Shown here piece after piece: positions 41,158 through 49,770 of a DNA stretch of 64,000 nt. The translations under genes were made by a program, and so were the position numbers. The stretch is from Streptomyces taklimakanensis (GTDB taxonomy: Bacteria; Actinomycetota; Actinomycetes; Streptomycetales; Streptomycetaceae): NCBI RefSeq assembly GCF_009709575.1, contig NZ_WIXO01000001.1, positions 4,466,001-4,530,000 on the forward strand, read 5' to 3'. How positions within the stretch are numbered: the stretch's first letter is position 1; each line of letters opens with the position of its first letter. The notes under the pieces were generated by a model that searched no databases, was not told the DNA's origin, and was given only the letters and a program-made list of their open reading frames with translations.

Positions 41158-43320
41158 TCAGCCTCGTACCGCCAGCACCAGTGGCATCACCGCTTCCGCT
41201 CCGGCCCGGCGCAGCAGCCGTGCGGCCACCGCCAGGGTCCACCCGGTCTCCGTGAAGTCGTCCACCAGCAACACCGGCCCGCCGCCGGCGATCGCCTCGG
41301 CCAACGTCCCGGGCACGGTCAGTGCCCCGTGCAGCGCCCGCAGGCGCTGTGCGCTGTTGCTGCGCGGGACACGGGCGTCCACCGCGTCATCGGAGTACTC
41401 CACGGTGCCCAGCAGCGGTATACGGCCCACCGCGGCGATCCGCTCCCCCAGGGACCGGACCAACAGCGGCCTGGTCCGGGAGGCGACCGTCACCACTCCC
41501 ACCGGCCGAGCCGGGGCCTCCGGTCGGCCGGAAGCCCAACCACCGGGGCCCTTGGCCCAGTCGGCGAGCACCGCGACGACGGCGTCGGCCACGTCGTCCG
41601 GCACCCGACCGTCCGGAGCCCCTTGTTCCAGCAGGGGCCGCAGCCGGTTGCCCCAGCCGATGTCCGAGAGCCGTCCGAGAGCCCTGCCGGGGGCGGCCTG
41701 CTCACCCGGCGGGATGCGGCCCTTGAGCTCCAGGCCGACCGAGGGCAGCCCCGTCGGCCACATCCGGCGGGGTTCCACCTCCACGCCGGGGCGGCCCAGT
41801 TCCCCGCGGGCGGCCTCCAGGGCCGCGGGATCCACCTCCGGGGTGAAACGGGGCCCCGCGCAGTTGTCGCAGCGGCCGCAGGGTGCCGCGCCCTCGTCGT
41901 CCAGTTGCCGCCGCAGGAACTCCATCCGGCACTCCGCGGTGGCCGCGTACTCCTTCATGGCCCGCTGCTCGGCCTCCCGCTGCCGCGCCACCCAGTCGTA
42001 CCGCTCGCGGTCGTAGGACCACGGGGCGCCGGTGGCGACCCATCCGCCGCGCACCCGTCGCACCGCCCCGTCCACGTCGAGGACCTTGAGCATCGTCTCC
42101 AACCGCGACCGGCGCAGCTCCACCAGGGGCTCCAGGGCCGGCAGGGACAGGGGACGGTCGGACGCGGCCAGCACCTCCAGGGTGCGACGCACCTGCTCCT
42201 CGGCGGGGAAGGCCAGGGACGCGAAGTAACGCCAGATCGCCTCGTCCTCCGGCCCGGGCAGCAGCAGCACGTCCGCGTGCTCCACACCGCGCCCGGCACG
42301 GCCCACCTGTTGGTAGTAGGCGATGGGGGAGGAGGGGGAGCCGAGGTGGACCACGAAGCCCAGATCCGGTTTGTCGAACCCCATGCCCAGCGCGGAGGTG
42401 GCCACCAGCGCCTTGACCCGGTTGTCGAGCAGATCGGCCTCCGCGGCCTCCCGGTCGGCGTTCTCGGTCCGACCGGTGTAGGCGGCCACCGCGTGCCCAC
42501 GCTGCCGCAGGAACGCCGCCACCTCCTCGGCCGCCGCCACCGTCAGGGTGTAGACGATCCCCGAGCCCGGCAGTTCGTTCAGGTGGCCGTCGAGCCAGGC
42601 CAACCGGTGCGCCGCGTCCGGCAGGCGCAGCACCCCCAGGCTGAGGCTCTCGCGTTCCAGGGGGCCACGCAGCACGAGGGCGTCCGGGGTGTCGCCGCCG
42701 GTGCCCAACTGCTCGGCCACGTCGGCCGTCACCCGGGCGTTGGCCGTGGCGGTGGTGGCCAGCACCGGGACGCCGGGAGGGAGATCGGCGAGCATCGTGC
42801 GCAACCGCCGGTAGTCGGGCCGGAAGTCGTGGCCCCAGTCGGAGATGCAGTGCGCCTCGTCGACCACCAACAGACCGGTCGTGGCGGCCAGCTCGGGCAG
42901 TACCCCGTCGCGGAAGTCGGGGTTGTTGAGCCGCTCGGGACTCACCAACAGCACGTCCACCTCGCCCGAGGCCACCTCGAGGCGGACCGCCTCCCATTCC
43001 TCGGGGTTGGCGGAGTTGATCGTGCGCGCGCGGATGCCGGCCCGCTCCGCCGCGTCGATCTGGTTGCGCATCAGGGCCAACAGCGGGGAGACGATCACCG
43101 TCGGTCCACTGCCACGCTCGCGCAGCAGCGCGGTCGCGACGAAGTACACCGCGGACTTCCCCCACCCGGTGCGCTGGACCACCAGGGTCCGGCGGCGCTC
43201 CACCACCAGCGCCTCGACGGCCCGCCACTGGTCGACGCGCAGCCGCGCGGTGCCGCCGGCGTCACCGACGAGGCGGGACAGTACGGCGTCGGCCGCGGCA
43301 CGCAGATTCTCCTCGCTCAT
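41158..43320 (-). CDS. recQ: RecQ-like helicase fused to a phosphoribosyltransferase-like domain
   Basis: A 720-residue protein. Residues about 1-350 are a RecQ helicase core: VVQRTGWGKSAVYF (Walker A), VVDEAHCISDWGHDFRPDYRRL (DEAH), ATTATANARV, and VATSALGMGFDKPDLGFVVHLGSPSSPIAYYQQVGRAGRG (motifs V and VI). A zinc site follows (CRMEF...CGRCDNC), then from about 490 a region unlike RQC/HRDC that ends GGPVLLVDDFTETGWTLAVAARLLRRAGAEAVMPLVLAVRG, which has the PRPP-binding loop shape of type I phosphoribosyltransferases. The ATG at 43320 gives the natural domain start; the frame is open 49 codons further. It is divergent from the DUF4192 gene. Confidence 0.82.
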   Translation of the reverse strand: MSEENLRAAADAVLSRLVGDAGGTARLRVDQWRAVEALVVERRRTLVVQRTGWGKSAVYFVATALLRERGSGPTVIVSPLLALMRNQIDAAERAGIRARTINSANPEEWEAVRLEVASGEVDVLLVSPERLNNPDFRDGVLPELAATTGLLVVDEAHCISDWGHDFRPDYRRLRTMLADLPPGVPVLATTATANARVTADVAEQLGTGGDTPDALVLRGPLERESLSLGVLRLPDAAHRLAWLDGHLNELPGSGIVYTLTVAAAEEVAAFLRQRGHAVAAYTGRTENADREAAEADLLDNRVKALVATSALGMGFDKPDLGFVVHLGSPSSPIAYYQQVGRAGRGVEHADVLLLPGPEDEAIWRYFASLAFPAEEQVRRTLEVLAASDRPLSLPALEPLVELRRSRLETMLKVLDVDGAVRRVRGGWVATGAPWSYDRERYDWVARQREAEQRAMKEYAATAECRMEFLRRQLDDEGAAPCGRCDNCAGPRFTPEVDPAALEAARGELGRPGVEVEPRRMWPTGLPSVGLELKGRIPPGEQAAPGRALGRLSDIGWGNRLRPLLEQGAPDGRVPDDVADAVVAVLADWAKGPGGWASGRPEAPARPVGVVTVASRTRPLLVRSLGERIAAVGRIPLLGTVEYSDDAVDARVPRSNSAQRLRALHGALTVPGTLAEAIAGGGPVLLVDDFTETGWTLAVAARLLRRAGAEAVMPLVLAVRG

Positions 43321-43460
43321 ACGCCCATGCAACCCGATCGCACCGACATCGCGCGAACGGGCCTGTGGAGAAGACGGTATTCGTATGATCAGTACGACCA
43401 TCGGCGCTGCCTGTGGACAACGGCGCCCGGCGCACCGCCCTCCCGGGGCACTGTCGGGGC

Positions 43461-44624
43461 ATGACACAGCACAGCGAATCCGCTCCGCAGCAGCCCGCCC
43501 GGATCACCCTGCGCGGCCCGGCCGAACTGATCGACTCGCTCCCGTACCTGCTCGGCTACCACCCCGACGACTCGATCGTCCTGGTCGGCCTCCACGGCCC
43601 GAACGGACGCTTCGGCGGCCGGCTCAGGGTGGGGATCCCCGCCGGCGAGGAAGGTTGGTCCGAGCTCGCCGAGCAGCTCGCGGAGTGCCTGCGCGACAGC
43701 AGCGTCGAACGGGTCGGCCGTCCCGACGGAGCCCTCGTCTTCCTGTACCGGGACCCGACCGAAGGCGCCGACGGCCGGGCCGTCATGGAGCGGCTCAGGC
43801 CGCTCGCCCAGCGGCTGCGGACCGCCTGCGGGGCGCTGGAGATGCCCGTCTACGAGGCGTTGTGCGTCTCGAACGGCAGGTACTGGTCCTACTGCTGCCC
43901 CGACACCCGGTGCTGCCCCGCCGACGGCGTTCCGCTCGATCCTCCCGGAACGTCCGCCATGGCGGCGGCGGCCGCGTACGCCGGGTTGCGAGTGGAGGGG
44001 ACGTTGCGGGAACTGGAGGCCAGGGTGGCGCCGCTCGGTCCACCGGTCGCCGAACCACAGGAACGGGCGCTCGACACCGCGGGTGCCGCCTTGGTGCCCC
44101 GGATGCTCGGTGAGGACGACCGGGAGGCGGTGCGCACGGAGACCCTCACGCTCGTCCGCCGGCTGCTCGAGCGCTACCGGGCGGCCCCACCCGTGGACCC
44201 GCGGAAGGGGCCGTCCCGGGCGGACGCCCGGGACGACGCGCTCGTCTCCCACGGGGAGGCCGCCACACTGATCCTGGGCCTCCAGGACAGGGTCACCCGG
44301 GACAGGGCGGCGGAGTGGATGGAAGGAGGGGACGCCGGGCCCGCGCTGCGGCTGTGGCGCTCCCTGGCGCGGCGGTGCGTCGGCGCCTACGGGGAGCACG
44401 CCGCCGCCCCGCTCACCCTGGCGGGATGGGTCGCGTGGTCCAGCGGCGACGAACCCGGCGCACGGGTGGCGCTGGGGCGCGCTCTGGAACTCGACCCCGA
44501 GTACGTCTTCGCGCGGTTGCTGCACAGCGCGTGCAACAGCGGTCTCGATCCCGAACCGTTGAGGGAGTGCCTGCGCAGGCAACGGGCGGCGCACGGCTCC
44601 GGGCCCGCGGCGATCCGTGGCTGA
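43461..44624 (+). CDS. DUF4192 domain protein
   Basis: A 387-residue actinobacterial DUF4192 protein with the family blocks ITLRGPAELIDSLPYLLGYHPDDSIVLVGLHG, GRYWSYCCPDTRCCPADGVPLDP and LAGWVAWSSGDEPGARVALGRALELDPEYVFARLLHSACNSG, the last resembling a tetratricopeptide helix pair. The Cys cluster (CCPDTRCC) might bind metal. Function is unknown. The ATG at 43461 leads into the conserved domain; a GTG 16 codons upstream is open but outside the family. TATGAT at 43384-43389 is the likely -10. Confidence 0.75.
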   Translation: MTQHSESAPQQPARITLRGPAELIDSLPYLLGYHPDDSIVLVGLHGPNGRFGGRLRVGIPAGEEGWSELAEQLAECLRDSSVERVGRPDGALVFLYRDPTEGADGRAVMERLRPLAQRLRTACGALEMPVYEALCVSNGRYWSYCCPDTRCCPADGVPLDPPGTSAMAAAAAYAGLRVEGTLRELEARVAPLGPPVAEPQERALDTAGAALVPRMLGEDDREAVRTETLTLVRRLLERYRAAPPVDPRKGPSRADARDDALVSHGEAATLILGLQDRVTRDRAAEWMEGGDAGPALRLWRSLARRCVGAYGEHAAAPLTLAGWVAWSSGDEPGARVALGRALELDPEYVFARLLHSACNSGLDPEPLRECLRRQRAAHGSGPAAIRG

Positions 44625-44643
44625 CCGGCTCAGCCGACACCCC

Positions 44644-44677
44644 TGTTTATCGTCAGGCAGACGACTATGATCACGGC
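44644..44677 (+). promoter_or_regulatory. Leaderless promoter with an inverted repeat upstream of the NUDIX gene
   Basis: TATGAT (44666-44671) ends six bases before the ATG. Just ahead of it TCGTC-AGGCA-GACGA (44650-44664) is a perfect 5-bp inverted repeat. A regulator bound there would sit between -35 and -10. The adjacent gene encodes a DNA-binding NUDIX protein, so autoregulation is plausible but inferred. Confidence 0.5.
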
Positions 44678-45433
44678 ATGCCCTACGACCCGTCGGCCTT
44701 CCCGCCCTTCGCCGTCACCGTCGACCTGGTCGTGCTCACCGTGCGCGGGCACGCGCTGTGCGCGTTGGTCGTACGCCGCGGCGAGTCGCCGTACCGGGGG
44801 CGGTGGGCGCTGCCGGGAGGCTTCGTACGCATCGACGAGGACCTCGAAGCGGCAGCCGCCCGGGAACTCGCCGAGGAGACCGGGTTGCACGCACAGGGGT
44901 CGGACGAGCCGCATGGCGGGGTCCACCTCGAACAACTGGCGACCTACGGCGATCCGCGGCGTGACCCGCGTATGCGGGTGGTCAGCGTCGCCTACCTGGT
45001 GCTCGCCCCGGACTTGCCGACTCCCACGGCCGGAGGGGACGCGCACAGCGTGCGCTGGGCCCCGGTGGACACCCTCGTCGCGGCCGGTGACGAGCACGGC
45101 GGAGAAGGGAAACGCCCCGATCCCCTCGCCTTCGACCACGGTCGGATCCTCGCGGACGGGGTGGAGCGGGCTCGTTCGAAAATCGAATACTCCTCGCTCG
45201 CCACCGCCTTCTGCCCTCCCGAGTTCACGGTGGGGGAGCTTCGACGGGTGTACGAGGTGGTGTGGGGGGTCGCCCTCGACCCCCGCAACTTCCACCGCAA
45301 GGTCACCGGCACTCCCGGCTTCCTGGTGCCCACGGGCGGTACCACCACCCGCCAGGGGGGCCGGCCCGCACAGCTGTTCCGGGCCGGAGGCGCCACGTTG
45401 CTGAACCCCCCGATGCTGCGACCGGAGATCTGA
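44678..45433 (+). CDS. NUDIX hydrolase/NrtR-like transcriptional regulator
   Basis: A 251-residue protein. The N-terminal NUDIX domain (about 1-140) contains the box GGFVRIDEDLEAAAARELAEETGL, which lacks the REVxEExG-type residues in full but keeps the E-x-x-x-x-x-R-E-L-x-E-E core. The C-terminal winged helix (about 170-235) has FTVGELRRVYEVVWGVALDPRNFHRKVTGTPGFL, the NrtR-type DNA-binding domain. NrtR proteins sense ADP-ribose and control NAD genes; here the target genes are not visible. The start is fixed by the promoter six bases upstream. Confidence 0.82.
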   Translation: MPYDPSAFPPFAVTVDLVVLTVRGHALCALVVRRGESPYRGRWALPGGFVRIDEDLEAAAARELAEETGLHAQGSDEPHGGVHLEQLATYGDPRRDPRMRVVSVAYLVLAPDLPTPTAGGDAHSVRWAPVDTLVAAGDEHGGEGKRPDPLAFDHGRILADGVERARSKIEYSSLATAFCPPEFTVGELRRVYEVVWGVALDPRNFHRKVTGTPGFLVPTGGTTTRQGGRPAQLFRAGGATLLNPPMLRPEI

Positions 45434-45622
45434 TTTCCGGCCGGATCCGGGGGAGGGGGCGCCGAACGTCGGCCCGCGAACGCGTGGGGCGGTCGGACGG
45501 TGGGCGCGGCCTGGCGCCTTACGTTCGTCGGCTTCCTCCGGTCGGCCCGCGGCACTCCACCACCCGTGGCGTCGGTCAGGTGTCCCAACTCTCGCACGCA
45601 CCAGATCGGAAGACCGTTTCTT

Positions 45623-45630
45623 TCCGATAA
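45623..45630 (+). promoter_or_regulatory. Possible WhiG-type -10 element of whiH
   Basis: TCCGATAA matches the sporulation sigma factor WhiG -10 consensus GCCGATAA at 7 of 8 bases, 93 bases upstream of the whiH start. whiH is a known WhiG target in Streptomyces coelicolor. The -35 TAAA expected 16 bases upstream is not seen (AGAT instead), so this is a candidate only. Confidence 0.4.
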
Positions 45631-45722
45631 GGCGTCAATTGCGTAGAGGTCGCCGATCACCCTTTCGTGTGCTTTTCACCAAAGCCCTCAAGGCCGTCCG
45701 GAGCACCGCCGACAAAGGATGC

Positions 45723-46691
45723 GTGACTACCCTTGCGCACACCATGATGACCTCGGCTCGCTCCGCCGACTCCGGCCTCACGGGTCCGGGCGAGCCGGAC
45801 CGTTACGCCTATGCCGAGTCGACCGGCGCGGTCCGTGCCACCAGCGTCTCCGCCTGGGACGGCGGCGAAGCGGACATGGCGCGGGCCGGGCGCCGCGCCG
45901 CCGGGAACCGGGGGCGCGGGCTGCACGGCCAACTCGTCCAACAACTCGGCCAGATGATCGTTTCCGGGGATCTCGGCGCCGACCGCCCCCTGGTGCCCGA
46001 GGAGATCGGCCAACGCTTCGAGGTGTCCCGCACCGTCGTCCGCGAGTCGCTCCGGGTCCTTGAGGCCAAAGGCCTGGTCAGCGCACGCCCCAATGTCGGT
46101 ACGCGGGTGCGCCCGGTCGGCGACTGGAACCTCCTCGACCCGGACATCATCGAGTGGCGCGCCTTCGGTCCGCAGCGAGAGGACCAGCGCCGCGAACTGT
46201 GCGAGCTGCGCTGGGCGATCGAGCCCCTGGCCGCCCGCCTCGCAGCGGAACACGGCCGCGACGAGATCCACCAGCGTCTCGCCGACATGGTCGAGATCAT
46301 GGGGCACACGCTCGCCCAGGGGGACGCCCTGACCTTCTCCCGGGCGGACGCGGAGTTCCATGCCCTGCTCCTCCAGGCCGGCGGCAACCGGATGTTGGAA
46401 CACCTGTCCGGGATCGTCGCCGCGGCCCTCCAGGTCTCCGGGGCGGCCTCGGTCGGGTGCGAACGCCCGACCGAGGCCCTGGTGGCCCACCACCGGAGGA
46501 TCGCCGACGCCGTCGCCTCCGGGGAGGGCGCCGCCGCCGAGAGCGCGGTGCGCCAGGCGTTGGCCGTCTCCTCCCCCGCCGAGGCCACCGTGTCCGCGAC
46601 CGCCGGAACTCCCGCGACCGCCTCCGTCCCCTCCACACCCGGGACGGCCGACGCTCCCGACCGTGTGGTGCCTCCCCCTCGCGAGCACTGA
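45723..46691 (+). CDS. whiH: Sporulation regulator WhiH (GntR/FadR family)
   Basis: A 322-residue regulator. TTLAHTMMTSARSADSGLTGPGEPDRYAYAES is the WhiH N-terminal end as I remember it from S. coelicolor; the GntR winged helix follows (HGQLVQQLGQMIVSGDLGADRPLVPEEIGQRFEVSRTVVRESLRVLEAKGLVSARPNVGTRV), then an FCD effector domain to about residue 285 and an Ala/Thr/Pro tail. WhiH is needed for sporulation septation in aerial hyphae. The GTG at 45723 has AAAGGA upstream. The neighbour hrdB confirms the locus. Confidence 0.9.
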   Translation: MTTLAHTMMTSARSADSGLTGPGEPDRYAYAESTGAVRATSVSAWDGGEADMARAGRRAAGNRGRGLHGQLVQQLGQMIVSGDLGADRPLVPEEIGQRFEVSRTVVRESLRVLEAKGLVSARPNVGTRVRPVGDWNLLDPDIIEWRAFGPQREDQRRELCELRWAIEPLAARLAAEHGRDEIHQRLADMVEIMGHTLAQGDALTFSRADAEFHALLLQAGGNRMLEHLSGIVAAALQVSGAASVGCERPTEALVAHHRRIADAVASGEGAAAESAVRQALAVSSPAEATVSATAGTPATASVPSTPGTADAPDRVVPPPREH

Positions 46692-46713
46692 GGGGTAGGC
46701 GCCGACCGCGCGC

Positions 46714-46758
46714 ACGGTGTCGCCGGACCCCGCCCGGGGCGGGGTCCGGCGACACCGT
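46714..46758 (+). terminator. Terminator after whiH
   Basis: A 20-bp perfect stem (46714-46733 with 46739-46758) with a short loop, 22 bases after the whiH stop. It insulates the hrdB promoter from whiH readthrough. Confidence 0.85.
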
Positions 46759-47066
46759 CCGGCTCCGCGATCCACCTCTGTCGTACTCGCCGCACCGGAC
46801 CGTCCATCGGGGGAAGAGAACACTTTGAAGACGATCTGGTCGCATATGTCCTGTGACTCGGGACACTCCGATTGGGCGTAACGCTTCGCGTGGCAGCGCG
46901 ATGACTCAAGAGGTGGCAGCCACTGGGGAATACGGACGCCGTGCCCGGCGCTGTACTCTCCCCCGTCGCTCCGCCCGAGCCGCCGGTCATCCCCGCCGGG
47001 GCTTGCAGGCCCCGGATCCGCCACGGGCGGGGCCGAAGCCGTTTCCATCGTTCCGAGAGGTTGTTC
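46759..47066 (+). promoter_or_regulatory. hrdB promoter and leader region
   Basis: About 310 bases without a gene. Possible elements are TTGAAG at 46825-46830 with no well-spaced -10, and GGAAT at 46927-46931, the start of a SigR-type -35, followed by TACTCT at 46954-46959. In S. coelicolor hrdB has a SigR-dependent promoter, but here the spacing to GTT does not fit, so I do not assign it. GAGAGG six bases before the GTG is the ribosome site. Confidence 0.45.
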
Positions 47067-48641
<1,575 letters not shown>

Positions 48642-48662
48642 TCCGACCGACGGGTCGATCCA

Positions 48663-48708
48663 CGTGCCGGAGGCCGGGCTCCTCGCCGGGAGCCCGGCCT
48701 CCGGCACG
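48663..48708 (+). terminator. Terminator after hrdB
   Basis: A perfect 20-bp stem (48663-48682 with 48689-48708) and a six-base loop, 21 bases after the stop. Confidence 0.88.
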
Positions 48709-49110
48709 CGGGGGGCGGTACCGGCTCGGGATGCGGGAAACGCCCGCATGGCTCACCCTGGGATGGGCCGGGCCGGGCGGCGGTGCCGACCGCCGGGCCG
48801 TCCGTGTCCTCACGCGTCACAGGGTCGGGAGGCTTTGTGTGTCGGTCGTGGTCGTCTCCCGCGCCGCGACGGGGTGTCGCCCCGTTCCACGAGCCACCGC
48901 GCCCCCGGAGGCGTGAGGAGGCCGCGAACGCAAAAAGCCCCGGCACCGGACGGTGCCAGGGGAAAGTGTCCGCGCCGACGGAGAGTCGATCGGAACGGGC
49001 GGCCACCCTCTGTGGGAGGGCGACCGCCCGTCGCGTCCGGCCCTGGGCCGGTCCGAGCTCGTCGGAGTCGGATACGGGACGCGGTCGCCGCCGAGGCGGC
49101 GGGTCGGCCG
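48709..49110. other. Gene-free region between hrdB and the DUF7455 gene
   Basis: About 400 bases between convergent genes. It holds the minus-strand terminator listed next and a second hairpin near 48996-49030 (CGGGCGG with CCGCCCG). I see no coding frame with family features. Confidence 0.55.
48932..48962 (-). terminator. Classical rho-independent terminator of the DUF7455 gene
   Basis: On the minus strand CCCC-T-GGCACC, loop GTCC, GGTGCC-GGGG, then CTTTTT: a 10-bp stem with one bulge and a real T-run, uncommon in this genome. It implies a 3' UTR of about 150 bases. Confidence 0.75.
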
Positions 49111-49341
49111 TCAGCGCTCGCTGTCGCCCGCGGTACCGGGAGCGGCGTTGAGCCGCTCCGTCTCGTCCTGTATCTCCGCGGCGATCTTCTTGAGTTCCGG
49201 CTCGAACTTGCGGCCGTGGTGGGCGCAGAACAGCAGCTCCCCACCGCTGACGAGCACCACACGCAGGTATGCCTGGGCGCCGCAGCGGTCGCAGCGGTCA
49301 GCGGCCGTCAGCGGGCTCGCGGGGGTCAGAACAGTAGTCAC
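49111..49341 (-). CDS. DUF7455 zinc-ribbon-like small protein
   Basis: A 76-residue protein, MTTVLTPASPLTAADRCDRCGAQAYLRVVLVSGGELLFCAHHGRKFEPELKKIAAEIQDETERL. Two metal-ligand pairs are visible (CDRC and CAHH), as in the short actinobacterial DUF7455 family next to hrdB. It may bind zinc; no function is known. It is divergent from parE across a 429-base region. Confidence 0.75.
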   Translation of the reverse strand: MTTVLTPASPLTAADRCDRCGAQAYLRVVLVSGGELLFCAHHGRKFEPELKKIAAEIQDETERLNAAPGTAGDSER

Positions 49342-49770
49342 GTCGCCTCTTCTCTAGCTCGACGAGCTGTCGTACCAGGGTCAACATCCAACCAGGCCGA
49401 AAACGTTCCCGCTCGTGGCTTTTCCTCGAAAAACTCTCTGTGAGGTGGCTGACATGTTGCCGGTTTGGCGGCGAATGAGCCGTTTACAGAGATTTTTTGA
49501 TCTTTTCTGTCGTCATGCCGTCTGTTCGGTTGTCTCCTCCGGGGCCGGTGTCCCGGTCTTGTTCCTGAGGACGTGCCCGGAGCCTAGATGGTTCATGCCC
49601 GGAAGGGAACGTGATGTACACGTCACCCGGACGAGTTATCGAACGCGTGGTCGACTCTGGTCTAGCATGGAGCTTCTCCTGGGTGGCTTCACCTGGCCTC
49701 TCCATGGCCTCGGTACCCTCTGACCCGCAAGACAGCCATCCCCAGCGAAATTCAGCGAGGAGCGAACCGC
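49342..49770. other. Divergent region between the DUF7455 gene and parE
   Basis: 429 gene-free bases. The part 49380-49515 is markedly A/T-rich for this genome, with an AGATTTTTTGATCTTTTC block. On the parE side TAGCAT (49663-49668) is a fair -10, and TGTACA sits in an imperfect palindrome at 49611-49626. The parE GTG has GAGGAG eight bases upstream. Confidence 0.55.
49640..49653 (+). promoter_or_regulatory. Candidate LexA box upstream of parE
   Basis: CGAACGCGTGGTCG agrees with CGAACRNRYGTTYG at 13 of 14 positions; the mismatch is in the right half-site. It lies ten bases ahead of the -10-like TAGCAT, a position where binding would block the promoter. Confidence 0.4.

Noticed and set aside
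46927..46959. SigR-type promoter for hrdB (GGAAT)
   Set aside because: The consensus needs GTT after 18-19 bases; here those positions read GCT or CTG. GTA occurs only after 21 bases. Known biology makes it tempting, but the sequence does not support it.
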